Below, in pieces: positions 1-7,462 of a stretch of DNA of 16,997 bases (its first letter is position 1; each line of letters starts with the position of its first letter). A model generated the notes under the pieces. It was given only the letters and a program-made list of their open reading frames with translations. It made no database searches and had not been told where the DNA came from. Where the stretch lies: NCBI GenBank assembly GCA_030593785.1, contig JAUVGM010000010.1, positions 1 through 16,997 on the forward strand, in the 5' to 3' direction. The position numbers were made by a program, and so were the translations under genes. Origin of the DNA: Gammaproteobacteria bacterium (GTDB lineage: Bacteria > Pseudomonadota > Gammaproteobacteria > UBA6429 > Thiohalophilaceae).

Positions 1-578
1 TCATTCGTTTTTTCTAATGCGGCAACGGCTTCTTCATATCGATTTAATGACATATAAGTACGACCAAGCATAAACCAGCCTTCAGCATTGTCTGGCTTCT
101 CTTTCATTCGAGCAGCAAGTTTTTCAACCATTTCCTCAACACTACCTAACTTGCTCTGCTCCGAAGACGTATGTCCTGAAGGAGCTGCAGCCTGTTGTTC
201 AGCGCCATCCAGTAATTCAGGTGCACCCAGATAGATATATAAACTTGCAGCCAAAACAGGAACACTAAACATAAGAACAAAACGTGTAATACGATTATCT
301 GGTGAATTTATTTCTTTATTGGTATTTTCTGCTGGTTCTTGCTCTATATCATTTAATAATGATTGTTCAAGTTCCTGACGAGTTTGATCGTATTCAGCCT
401 GACTTATAACACCCTGATCAAGTTCTAACTTCAGCTCACTAAGACGTTCTTTGGCAATACCGATATTTTGTTCTGTACGATCAGCATCACTACCATCAAT
501 ATCAAGACCTAATGGTCGCAACAAAAAAAACAATGCTATGGCGACCATAGCAATAGCTAAAATCCAAAAAGCGATCAT
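1..578 (-). CDS. ccmI: CcmI (CycH-like) c-type cytochrome biogenesis protein, C-terminus cut by window edge
   Basis: The minus-strand frame starts at ATG 578 and is open to base 1, giving about 192 residues with the rest outside the window. I translated it by hand. Residues 2-20 are a membrane segment, residues 38-80 a charged helical stretch (cytoplasmic/periplasmic loop of CcmI-1), residues 99-117 a second membrane segment, and a TPR repeat begins near residue 165 (AEGWFMLGRTYMSLNRYEEA). This is the layout of CcmI/CycH: a two-TM N-terminal module that works with CcmF/CcmH, and a periplasmic TPR part that binds the C-terminus of apocytochrome c and hands it to the ligation complex. The start overlaps the ccmH stop as ATGA, so translation is probably coupled. 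It is the last visible gene of the ccm operon. The identification is firm; only the missing C-terminus is unseen. Confidence 0.93.
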   Translation of the reverse strand, partial: MIAFWILAIAMVAIALFFLLRPLGLDIDGSDADRTEQNIGIAKERLSELKLELDQGVISQAEYDQTRQELEQSLLNDIEQEPAENTNKEINSPDNRITRFVLMFSVPVLAASLYIYLGAPELLDGAEQQAAAPSGHTSSEQSKLGSVEEMVEKLAARMKEKPDNAEGWFMLGRTYMSLNRYEEAVAALEKTN

Positions 579-1042
579 TTATCCTGTTCCTTGTCTTCAT
601 CCAATAACTGTTTCAATTTCTCTTTATCGTTATTGGTTAGTGTTGTTATAACAACATTTTTACGTTGGCGAATAAAACGTATCAACACCAGCATGCCTAT
701 TGCTAAAATAATAAAAGGACCAATCCACAAAAGAAATGTTGTTGCTTTAAAAGGTGGTCGATATAAAACGAAATCACCATAGCGCGTTACCATAAAATCG
801 AGGATTTCATCGTCGCTATTACCCGCGCGTATCATTTTATATACCTGTTTACGTAAATCCTGCGCTAAACCCGCATCTGATCCGGCAAGGTTTTGATTTT
901 GACAAACCAGGCAACGAAGCTCTTCGATGAGTTTTTTATAACGCAGTTCTTGTTGCTGACTTTCAAAGGTTTTAACTTCAACCGCTGCTTCCAAAGTCGT
1001 CAGAGAAATAAACAAGCTGAGAATAATTAGGAGTCTTTTCAT
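575..1042 (-). CDS. ccmH: CcmH (CcmL/CycL) apocytochrome c thiol-disulfide reductase
   Basis: A 155-residue membrane-anchored periplasmic protein. Residues 1-19 form a signal peptide, the redox motif LRCLVC lies at 42-47 (Cys44 and Cys47, the LRCxxCQ signature of the family), and a C-terminal membrane helix spans about 102-123, followed by a charged tail. CcmH takes part, with CcmG, in keeping the CXXCH cysteines of apocytochromes reduced for heme attachment. Here it is the short, single-domain form: in E. coli CcmH and CcmI are fused, whereas in this window the CcmI part is the next gene, as in Pseudomonas and rhizobia. Its start overlaps the ccmG stop by one base (TAATG) and its stop overlaps the ccmI start (ATGA). 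Length and motif both fit the family well. Confidence 0.95.
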   Translation of the reverse strand: MKRLLIILSLFISLTTLEAAVEVKTFESQQQELRYKKLIEELRCLVCQNQNLAGSDAGLAQDLRKQVYKMIRAGNSDDEILDFMVTRYGDFVLYRPPFKATTFLLWIGPFIILAIGMLVLIRFIRQRKNVVITTLTNNDKEKLKQLLDEDKEQDK

Positions 1043-1569
1043 TATTCCTTCTCCAGCAATTTAATTAATGGAATAATTTCTTCCTCAACATCTTTATTAG
1101 TAACGGGTCCTGTATGTTTTAAACGCACAATCCCTTTTTTATCAATAACGAAAGTTTCAGGCACGCCGTAAACACCCCACTCGATACCGATTAAACCTTC
1201 TACATCACTTACACTTAGCTGATAAGGATCACCATAACGACCTAACCAGCGACGGGCATCGGCCACTTCATCTTTATAATTCAGACCGATTAAATTAACC
1301 TTATTTTTTTTAATCATGCTATTTAACACATGGTGTTCAGCACGACATGAAACACACCATGAGGCCCAAACATTTAAGACCCAGACTTTACCCAGCATGG
1401 ATTTTGGTGAAAATGTTTTATCTAGCTCGTGTAATAACGGTAAAGTAAAAGCGGGTGCTGTTTTACCAATAAAAGGTGAAGGTAATTTTCGTGGATCTTT
1501 GGTTAAACCAATACCCAAAAAAACAACGAGCACAATAAAAGCGATTAAAGGAATTAAGGCGCGGTTCAT
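1042..1569 (-). CDS. ccmG: CcmG (DsbE) periplasmic thioredoxin-like protein
   Basis: A 175-residue protein with an uncleaved N-terminal membrane anchor (about 5-22) and a periplasmic thioredoxin fold. The active site is WCVSC with Cys72 and Cys75, and a later GVPETF segment supplies the cis-proline. The GVYGVPET motif is characteristic of CcmG/DsbE rather than general thioredoxins. CcmG receives electrons from DsbD/CcdA and reduces disulfides in CcmH or apocytochrome c before heme ligation. The start overlaps the ccmF stop as ATGA (1566-1569), and its stop shares one base with the ccmH start, so F, G, H and I are a tightly coupled block. The central residues of the active site are V-S rather than the more usual P-T or E-P of other CcmG proteins, a minor variation. 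Confidence 0.95.
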   Translation of the reverse strand: MNRALIPLIAFIVLVVFLGIGLTKDPRKLPSPFIGKTAPAFTLPLLHELDKTFSPKSMLGKVWVLNVWASWCVSCRAEHHVLNSMIKKNKVNLIGLNYKDEVADARRWLGRYGDPYQLSVSDVEGLIGIEWGVYGVPETFVIDKKGIVRLKHTGPVTNKDVEEEIIPLIKLLEKE

Positions 1570-3527
1570 GCTGTTGCCTCTTTATCAGCGGATTTCTTCG
1601 CGGCCACACGATAACGTCGATCAGTTGCAGCTAGTAAACCACCCAACGCCATAATAATTGTTCCCAACCATATCCAGCGAATAAAGGGTTTCACATAAAG
1701 TCGCAAACTCCAGGCACCATCTGCACCTCGTGGCTCACCCAGGGCAATAAATAAATCGCGCGTGATGCCGGCATCAATAGCCGCTTCTGTCATTGGGTTA
1801 CGCTGTACCCGGTAAACACGTTTCTCAGGATACATGGTCGCAACAAGTTGCCCGTCTTTACTTACGGTAAGATGCCCTTTTTGTGCAATGTAATTTGGAC
1901 CTGGAACTGAGCTTGCACCTTTAAATTCAAAGCTATAGCCGTTTAAGACAAACTGTTCTCCCGGCTCCATACGTACATCTTTTTCTTCACTGTAAATTGA
2001 CGTTAAGGTAATACCCACTATGAAAACAGCCACACCTATATGCGCGATACTCATTCCATAAAAACTACGGGGAATACTTTTTAAAGATTGTAGTGACCAA
2101 TCTTTATTAGCGAGTCGTAAACGTAAACCTTTTAGTGTTGAGAGTGTTATCCAAATGGCCAACATCAAGCCAATGGCTGCACCAAACTCATAACGTGAAA
2201 ACAATAACGGCAACAAACTGCCAACAACAATACTGATAACAAATAAAAGACCTAGCTCTTTAACTAATCGAGCCGGTTTATCTTGCTTCCAACGCATCAG
2301 TGATCCAAAGCCCAATAAGATAGCTAAGGGAATCGTTAATGGAACAAATACGCTATTAAAATAAGGAGGCCCCACTGAAATTTTACCTACACCTAATGCA
2401 TCTAATAACAATGGGTATAAGGTACCCAATAAAATACTGGCGGCAACAACCACTAAAATCACATTATTAAAGAGTAATGCCGTTTCTCGAGAAAAGAGTT
2501 CAAACATTGCGGTGCTACGAATACTGGGAGCACGCCATGCATACAACACTAATGACCCACCAATCACGACGACCAGGAATATTAAAATAAAGACACCACG
2601 ACCAGGATCTGTCGCGAACGCATGCACAGATGTTAAAACACCTGAACGAACTAAAAACGTACCGAGCAAACTTAATGAGAAAGCAAAAATAGCAAGCAAT
2701 ACTGTCCACGCTTTAAAGGTGCCACGTTTTTCGGTTACCGCAAGTGAATGCATTAATGCAGTACCAACTAACCAGGGTAAAAATGATGCATTCTCGACCG
2801 GATCCCAGAACCACCAGCCACCCCAGCCAAGTTCGTAATATGCCCACCAACTACCCAGTGATATACCTAAGGTTAAAAATATCCATGCAATAACTGTCCA
2901 TGGACGAGACCAACGCGCCCATGCCGCATCCAGCTTACCGCCTAACATTGCTGCAATGGCGAAGGCGAAGGCAACCGAGAAACCAACATAACCCATGTAC
3001 AACATCGGTGGATGTATCGCTAAACCAAAATCTTGCAGTAGTGGATTTAAATCACGGCCTTCTACAGGGGCTATCGCTAAACGATCAAACGGGTTGGAAG
3101 TCAGTAACATGAAAAGTAAAAAACCAACGCTGACCATACCCATCACGCCAATAACGCGAGCCAGCATATCTTTTGGAATACTACGACTAAAAACGGTAAC
3201 TGCACCCGTCCACATCGATAATGTTAAAGCCCATAATAACAACGAACCTTCGTGTGCACCCCATACGGCAGAAACACGATAAATTAAAGGTAAAGCAGTA
3301 TTTGAATTGTTCGCAACATAAACAACTGAAAAATCATGTACTACAAAGGCATAAACCAAAGCAGCAAAAGAAACCAGCATGAAAAATAACTGTAAGCGGG
3401 CTATAGGTTTAGCCATTGCAATCCAGCTATCAATACCTTTTGCTGCGCCTATAACTGGAATACTGGATTGAAACAGCGCCATAACAAGCGCCATGATTAA
3501 TGCAAAGTGACCAAGTTCTGGGATCAT
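1566..3527 (-). CDS. ccmF: CcmF cytochrome c heme lyase subunit
   Basis: A 653-residue polytopic inner membrane protein of the expected family length (about 640-670). It carries WGAHEGSLLLW at 89-99 and the tryptophan-rich WWD heme-handling motif at about 234-250 (GWGGWWFWDPVEN). Conserved histidines lie at 172 (IHPPMLYMGY), 260, 302 (VHAF) and 496 (IAHIG). These four correspond closely to the histidines known in E. coli CcmF as ligands of its own heme b and of the WWD heme. The last 120 residues form the large periplasmic loop and terminal helix. CcmF is the core of the ligase that takes heme from CcmE and attaches it to apocytochrome c with CcmH and CcmI. The gap to ccmE is 20 bases, and the stop overlaps the ccmG start. 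Confidence 0.97.
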   Translation of the reverse strand: MIPELGHFALIMALVMALFQSSIPVIGAAKGIDSWIAMAKPIARLQLFFMLVSFAALVYAFVVHDFSVVYVANNSNTALPLIYRVSAVWGAHEGSLLLWALTLSMWTGAVTVFSRSIPKDMLARVIGVMGMVSVGFLLFMLLTSNPFDRLAIAPVEGRDLNPLLQDFGLAIHPPMLYMGYVGFSVAFAFAIAAMLGGKLDAAWARWSRPWTVIAWIFLTLGISLGSWWAYYELGWGGWWFWDPVENASFLPWLVGTALMHSLAVTEKRGTFKAWTVLLAIFAFSLSLLGTFLVRSGVLTSVHAFATDPGRGVFILIFLVVVIGGSLVLYAWRAPSIRSTAMFELFSRETALLFNNVILVVVAASILLGTLYPLLLDALGVGKISVGPPYFNSVFVPLTIPLAILLGFGSLMRWKQDKPARLVKELGLLFVISIVVGSLLPLLFSRYEFGAAIGLMLAIWITLSTLKGLRLRLANKDWSLQSLKSIPRSFYGMSIAHIGVAVFIVGITLTSIYSEEKDVRMEPGEQFVLNGYSFEFKGASSVPGPNYIAQKGHLTVSKDGQLVATMYPEKRVYRVQRNPMTEAAIDAGITRDLFIALGEPRGADGAWSLRLYVKPFIRWIWLGTIIMALGGLLAATDRRYRVAAKKSADKEATA

Positions 3528-3547
3528 AATTTTTTACTTTTAAAATA

Positions 3548-4033
3548 TTATTTAGTGGTTTCAGTAATGCCGGACTGCTGATTATTTTTAGCTTTGTTGT
3601 CCAACTTCTTCTTAGCTTTTTCTAATGACTCAGCAACTTCAGGCGGCATATAATTTTCATCATGCTTTGCCAATACTTCTTCGGCAACAAATACACCACC
3701 TGCATTTAATTTACCGCGACTGATGATACCCTGACCTTCACGGAATAAATCAGGCAGTATCCCTTCATACTCAACGCTCACTGTTTTTTCATAATCAGTA
3801 AGATCAAAATGAACCTTTAAACTCTTAGGCTCTTTTTTAAATGTACCTTCTACAACCATACCGCCCATGCGGAATAATTTATCCACAGGTGCTTTGCCCT
3901 GTTTGACATCGGTAGGTGAAAAATAAAACATGAGGTTTTGGTTGAAGGCATACATTGCAAAACCTGCGGCCAAAGTTACTCCGGCCACAAGAAAAACAAT
4001 AAAGAATAATCTTTTTTTACGAGCTGGTTTCAC
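3548..4033 (-). CDS. ccmE: CcmE periplasmic heme chaperone (GTG start)
   Basis: A 161-residue heme chaperone. The N-terminus has a positively charged MKPARKKR followed by a membrane anchor (about 9-29). The body is the OB-fold domain, and the heme-binding loop LAKHDENYMP has His124, the covalent heme-binding histidine, and Tyr128, the axial ligand, matching His130/Tyr134 of E. coli. A Lys-rich flexible tail follows. CcmE receives heme from CcmC/CcmD and passes it to CcmF. The start codon is GTG at 4033-4031: the ATG 13 bases upstream is out of frame, and GAGAGAA lies just upstream as a ribosome binding site. The gap to ccmD is 34 bases, the widest in the operon. Confidence 0.95.
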   Translation of the reverse strand: MKPARKKRLFFIVFLVAGVTLAAGFAMYAFNQNLMFYFSPTDVKQGKAPVDKLFRMGGMVVEGTFKKEPKSLKVHFDLTDYEKTVSVEYEGILPDLFREGQGIISRGKLNAGGVFVAEEVLAKHDENYMPPEVAESLEKAKKKLDNKAKNNQQSGITETTK

Positions 4034-4067
4034 TGTGTTCTCTCATTAATGTTACTACGTTTATGGA

Positions 4068-4238
4068 TCAGGTCTCGTTTGACCCATTACTGTTCAAATA
4101 ATTCCGACGTTTTATACTTTTTAGCAATTTCTTTTTTTCAAGCAAAGGAATAACAACATTCCACACTAAAATAAGAAACGTTAATCCATACGACGCCCAA
4201 ATATAAAAATTATATTTACCGAAATCTAAAGCTTCCAT
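4068..4238 (-). CDS. ccmD: CcmD small heme exporter subunit
   Basis: A 56-residue protein found by reading the space between ccmC and ccmE. It starts at ATG 4238 (MEALDFGKYNFYIWASYGLT) and stops with TGA at 4068-4070. It has a short acidic/aromatic N-terminus, one membrane helix at about 11-32 with the Y-x-x-Y/W-S-Y-G pattern of CcmD, and a basic cytoplasmic tail with KKK and KRR. CcmD is needed to release holo-CcmE from the CcmABC complex. A GGAAAG sequence sits just upstream as ribosome binding site, and the gap to ccmC is 15 bases. CcmD proteins are short and poorly conserved, so position between C and E is the main support, together with the single TM plus basic tail. Confidence 0.9.
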   Translation of the reverse strand: MEALDFGKYNFYIWASYGLTFLILVWNVVIPLLEKKKLLKSIKRRNYLNSNGSNET

Positions 4239-4253
4239 ATTTTCTTTCCTACC

Positions 4254-5015
4254 CTAATTACTTTTAGTTTCAAGCAATTGTGTGACCCATTTACTTTTTT
4301 GTTCTCGTGCCAGTAATTCAGTTCTCACACGCATAAACAAACTGCCAATGTAAAAAAGCTTAAAAGCAACGGCCATAATTAATAACGGCACTAACATTGA
4401 AAGATGTATTGAGGGTTTATCAAACTTGGTTATAGTCGGCCCTTGATGCAAGGTATTCCACCACTCTACTGAATAATGAATAATTGGAATATTAACTACC
4501 CCAACAAGAGCAAGAATGGCCACTGCGCGTGCAGCAGTACGTTTATCTTCAATCGCATTATACAGTGCCATGACACCAAAATATAAAAATAAAAGTAACA
4601 ATTCTGATGTTAAACGTGCATCCCACACCCACCAGGTATTCCACATGGGCTTACCCCAAATAGAACCTGTAACCAGTGCAAGAAAAGTAAAACTTGCACC
4701 AATCGGCGCGCTGCTGATCATAACAATTTCAGCTAATTTTAAGCGCCAGATCAAACCAATCGCACCGGTAATAGCCATCACTATATATATAAACATTGAC
4801 ATCCACGCCGCGGGCACATGTACATAAATAATTCGATATGCCTCACCTTGTTCATAATCAATTGGTGCAAGAATTAACCCACTGTACAAACCAGCAGCAA
4901 ACAGCAAGACAAACAACCCCATTATATAGGGTAACCATAAACCCGAGATTCGATAAAAATAAGGTGGTGAAGCGAACTGGTGATACAACCGTTTGATACT
5001 GCCAAAAATATTCAT
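4254..5015 (-). CDS. ccmC: CcmC heme transfer protein to CcmE
   Basis: A 253-residue, six-TM inner membrane protein of normal family length. The WWD motif lies at about 119-133 (SIWGKPMWNTWWVWDARLT). Conserved periplasmic histidines flank it: His66 (YVHVP) before it and one in the IIHYSVEWW segment after it; these hold the heme by its iron while WWD holds the porphyrin. CcmC loads heme onto CcmE and is the only subunit of CcmABCD that is strictly required for that step. The short spacing (3 bases to ccmB, 15 to ccmD) puts it within the operon. Confidence 0.96.
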   Translation of the reverse strand: MNIFGSIKRLYHQFASPPYFYRISGLWLPYIMGLFVLLFAAGLYSGLILAPIDYEQGEAYRIIYVHVPAAWMSMFIYIVMAITGAIGLIWRLKLAEIVMISSAPIGASFTFLALVTGSIWGKPMWNTWWVWDARLTSELLLLFLYFGVMALYNAIEDKRTAARAVAILALVGVVNIPIIHYSVEWWNTLHQGPTITKFDKPSIHLSMLVPLLIMAVAFKLFYIGSLFMRVRTELLAREQKSKWVTQLLETKSN

Positions 5016-5018
5016 AAC

Positions 5019-5687
5019 CTAATTCAAACTCACTTTCAGGGCCGCTGCAATAGCGAATGGGGATAAAGTAATAGCAAGGACTAAAATTGCCAACATCATA
5101 GCCAATTGTGCCTCAGCAGAAAAACCTTGTGCTGAATTTTGTAACGCTAAGGTCGCAAAAATCAAAACGGGTATATATAAAGGTAAAATCAACAAGGACA
5201 ATATAACGCCACCTTGTCTTAAGCCAACCGTTAAAGCGATACCTACCGCACCAATCAAACTTAGAGTAGGTGTTCCTAGTAACAAAGTCAGTAATAACAT
5301 CGATATCATTTCTGTTGGCACATAAAGTAACACTGCTAATAACGGGGTTATTAATAGTAAAGGTAAGCCGGTAATAAACCAGTGTGCCGTTATTTTTGCA
5401 GTGACTAATAGTGATAATGGTGTTTTAAGCAGCGTCATTTGCTCCAGGCTGCCATCTTCAAAATCTGAACGAAATAAATTATCTAACGACAACATAGTTG
5501 CTAATAGCGCTGTTACCCAAATAATTGCTGGTGCAATTTTTTGTAATAAAACTTTGTCATCACCTATCGCTAAAGGAAAAAGTGAAATCACCATAACAAA
5601 AAAGATAAGAGGATGAATAATTTCAGAACGACGTCGAAAGGCAATTAATAAATCGCGTTTGAATATTTGTAACCAAGCATCTAACAT
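5019..5687 (-). CDS. ccmB: CcmB ABC exporter membrane subunit
   Basis: A 222-residue hydrophobic protein with about six membrane helices. The N-terminus LQIFKRDLLIAFRRRSEI and the segment FEDGSLEQMTLLKTPL near residues 75-91 are typical of CcmB, and the length is as expected. CcmB pairs with the ATPase CcmA. The complex with CcmC and CcmD uses ATP hydrolysis to free heme-loaded CcmE; it was once thought to be the heme exporter itself. The ccmA stop is 3 bases upstream of this start, and the stop is 3 bases before ccmC, so the three are likely translationally coupled. Confidence 0.95.
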   Translation of the reverse strand: MLDAWLQIFKRDLLIAFRRRSEIIHPLIFFVMVISLFPLAIGDDKVLLQKIAPAIIWVTALLATMLSLDNLFRSDFEDGSLEQMTLLKTPLSLLVTAKITAHWFITGLPLLLITPLLAVLLYVPTEMISMLLLTLLLGTPTLSLIGAVGIALTVGLRQGGVILSLLILPLYIPVLIFATLALQNSAQGFSAEAQLAMMLAILVLAITLSPFAIAAALKVSLN

Positions 5688-5690
5688 ATT

Positions 5691-6326
5691 TTAATTCGAC
5701 AAATTTAAATGGTGAACCGATAAACCGGATAAATCAATATCATGATGAGATGTTAAAATTAACATGCCACCCCGAGCGATGTGTTGTTTAATTAAAGACT
5801 CAAAAAAAACAACCGTTGCTTTATCCAGCGAGGTAAAAGGCTCATCCAGAATCCAAAAAGAATTATTTGTCATCATTAATCGGGCAAGTGCCAGCTTACG
5901 TTTTTGTCCCGCTGATAATTGCCGACTCAAAACATCGGCCTGTTTAAACAGGCCAATTTGCTTTAATACCGACTCTGTTTCTATATCGGAAGCAGTCGCC
6001 ATCGAACGCATTAAATTCAGGTTTTCTTCTACAGTGAGCTCATCTTTAATGCCATTTTTATGCCCAACATAAGAAATATTTTGTGAATACTCAGGTACTG
6101 AGGAAATTGACTGATTTCCCCACGTAATATCACCTTCATCAGGTAGGCGAAAACCACAGAGAATCCTCAATAAACTGGTTTTACCGCTGCCATTCTCACC
6201 TTCTAAAAACAGCACATTTTCAGGGGATAAAGAGACATTTAAACCACTAAATAACACTTGCTCATTACGTAAACATGCAAGATTTTTGACATTTAAATCG
6301 GCAGTAAATAAGTACTGTTTTTCCAT
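5691..6326 (-). CDS. ccmA: CcmA ABC transporter ATP-binding subunit
   Basis: A 211-residue ABC ATPase, first gene of the ccm operon. Walker A is GENGSGKT at 43-50, the signature motif is LSAGQ at 137-141 followed by KRKLALARL, Walker B is WILDEP at about 158-163, and the switch histidine is in TSHHD at 194-195. The YVGHKNGIK segment after Walker A is typical of CcmA. It powers the CcmABCD step that releases holo-CcmE. The N-terminus is about eight residues longer than many CcmA proteins, and the ribosome binding site upstream of ATG 6326 is weak, so a slightly later start cannot be excluded. It diverges from the response regulator gene across a 367-base control region. Confidence 0.96.
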   Translation of the reverse strand: MEKQYLFTADLNVKNLACLRNEQVLFSGLNVSLSPENVLFLEGENGSGKTSLLRILCGFRLPDEGDITWGNQSISSVPEYSQNISYVGHKNGIKDELTVEENLNLMRSMATASDIETESVLKQIGLFKQADVLSRQLSAGQKRKLALARLMMTNNSFWILDEPFTSLDKATVVFFESLIKQHIARGGMLILTSHHDIDLSGLSVHHLNLSN

Positions 6327-6693
6327 AAATAAACTAACCGAACCTTTGAAACATACAAAAACTATGCTTAATTAAATTAAATATTGAGGCGTAAATGCCG
6401 ATATACCTTATATATTACATATCCTGTGTATCAATTCACACGATATAAGGGGAAACCCTAATACCATTAATCAATGATCATAATATGATAAGTGATAAAT
6501 ACCAAATATGATTACACCAATAAAATCATCTCGCTTCCCCCTTGAGATTAATTTTATATATAAATTGAAACAATAAGAAAAAAGTCATAGCTGATATGTT
6601 TGTGAGTTCTTAAAAACACTCATAAATAAAGAAAATACTATTGGGACAGCTGTGATTTTCAAAATTTAATCAAAATAAGAATCAAATATATAA
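6327..6693. promoter_or_regulatory. Divergent control region between ccmA and the response regulator gene
   Basis: This 367-base AT-rich stretch has no credible gene on either strand. It must hold the promoter of the ccm operon (leftward) and of the response regulator (rightward). Visible elements, each weak alone, are a CRP-like half-site pair at 6425-6440, a 13-base palindrome ATCATA-A-TATGAT at 6477-6489, two direct copies of AATATGAT at 6482-6489 and 6505-6512, and a possible sigma-70 promoter for the regulator with TTGGGA at 6641-6646 and TTTAAT at 6665-6670 (18-base spacer). I see no convincing -35/-10 pair for ccmA. The region is longer than usual for this compact genome, which favours multiple regulator sites. 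Confidence 0.5.
6425..6440. promoter_or_regulatory. CRP/FNR-family-like operator
   Basis: The sequence TGTGTATCAATTCACA differs at one position from the CRP consensus pattern TGTGA-N6-TCACA. It lies about 100 bases upstream of the ccmA start and 254 upstream of the response regulator start. Identity of the binding protein is inference; a single 16-base match in AT-rich DNA can arise by chance. Confidence 0.35.
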
Positions 6694-7308
6694 ATGAATA
6701 ATCAAGATGCCACTATACATATAATTGACGATGATCCAAACATGCTTGAATACTTAAGCACGCTGGTCAAAACGATCAATTACAAGTCAAAAACCTATAA
6801 CAACGCCAGTGATTTTTTAAATACTTATACTGATGATGGTCTCGGTTGTCTGGTTCTTGATATGCGCTTACCAGGAATTAGTGGTCTCGAGTTGCAACAA
6901 CAACTCGCAGGAAATAATATTGATCTGCCTGTTATTATGATCAGTGGTTTTGGTGATGTATCAACTGCTGTAAAAGCGATGAAAGCGGGTGTACTCGATT
7001 TTCTCGAAAAACCCTTTAAAGGTCAGGAATTACTCGATCTGATCCATAATGCGGTCAAAAAACATCAAGTTGATCGCAAAAAAAATAAAAATCATGATAA
7101 GACTCTTAAACGTATCAACTCTTTAACCAAACGTGAAAAAGAAGTAATGGAACTTGTTGTCTCAGGCATGATAAATAAAGATGTCGCCAAGAAACTTGAA
7201 ATTAGTATTAAAACGGTCGAAGTTCACCGTGCCAATGTAATGGATAAAATGGCGGTAACATCAGTCACTGATCTTGTTCGAATGTCTTTAGAAGTAAAAG
7301 ATTCATAA
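6694..7308 (+). CDS. FixJ-family two-component response regulator (REC + LuxR-type HTH)
   Basis: A 204-residue transcription factor. An N-terminal receiver domain (about 7-122) has the acidic pocket IIDDDP at 10-15, phospho-acceptor Asp56 in LVLDMRLPG, Ser84 and Lys106 in EKPF. A charged linker (about 124-140, many Lys) leads to a LuxR/FixJ HTH (about 142-198, LTKREKEVMELV...SIKTVEVHRANVMDKM). The STAVKAMKAGVLDFLEKPF segment is typical of the FixJ/TtrR/NodW branch, whose members often control respiratory or redox genes. No histidine kinase gene is adjacent, so its partner is unknown. Being divergent from the ccm operon and upstream of moaA, it may control one or both; this is inference from position. 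The ribosome binding site (ATAAGAA) is weak. The symbol cannot be assigned. Confidence 0.9.
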   Translation: MNNQDATIHIIDDDPNMLEYLSTLVKTINYKSKTYNNASDFLNTYTDDGLGCLVLDMRLPGISGLELQQQLAGNNIDLPVIMISGFGDVSTAVKAMKAGVLDFLEKPFKGQELLDLIHNAVKKHQVDRKKNKNHDKTLKRINSLTKREKEVMELVVSGMINKDVAKKLEISIKTVEVHRANVMDKMAVTSVTDLVRMSLEVKDS

Positions 7309-7345
7309 TATAATTCGATAAGCTATAATACCCTCTAATACCTAA

Positions 7346-7369
7346 TGATATTCCTAAAATAAAATATCA
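7346..7369 (+). terminator. Weak hairpin after the response regulator gene
   Basis: An inverted repeat TGATATT (7346-7352) and AATATCA (7363-7369), with a 10-base loop, lies 37 bases after the regulator stop. The arms are AT-only apart from one G:C pair and no T-run follows, so it would be a poor intrinsic terminator. It may equally be an operator upstream of moaA. Confidence 0.2.
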
Positions 7370-7400
7370 ATTATCCTCCCTTTCGCCTATATCAATCAGC

Positions 7401-7406
7401 TATAAT
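7401..7406 (+). promoter_or_regulatory. Possible -10 element of a moaA promoter
   Basis: A perfect TATAAT sits 57 bases upstream of the moaA start, within a 154-base gap after the response regulator. No acceptable -35 hexamer is found 16-18 bases upstream, so the site would need an activator. A second TATAAT lies at 7324-7329, also without a -35. Confidence 0.25.
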
Positions 7407-7462
7407 TAGCATTCTCTTATACAGTTTTCTCAGCACAACCCACCTAACTTGCAGGGTTTTAC

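Noticed and set aside
2512..2838. Open frame of 108 codons on the plus strand inside ccmF
   Set aside because: It is antisense to a clear ccmF coding region, with no ribosome binding site and a composition typical of a shadow frame.
7321..7407. Repeated AGCTATAAT at 7321 and 7399 as a possible repeat pair
   Set aside because: A 9-base repeat in AT-rich DNA containing TATAAT is expected by chance; surrounding bases do not match.
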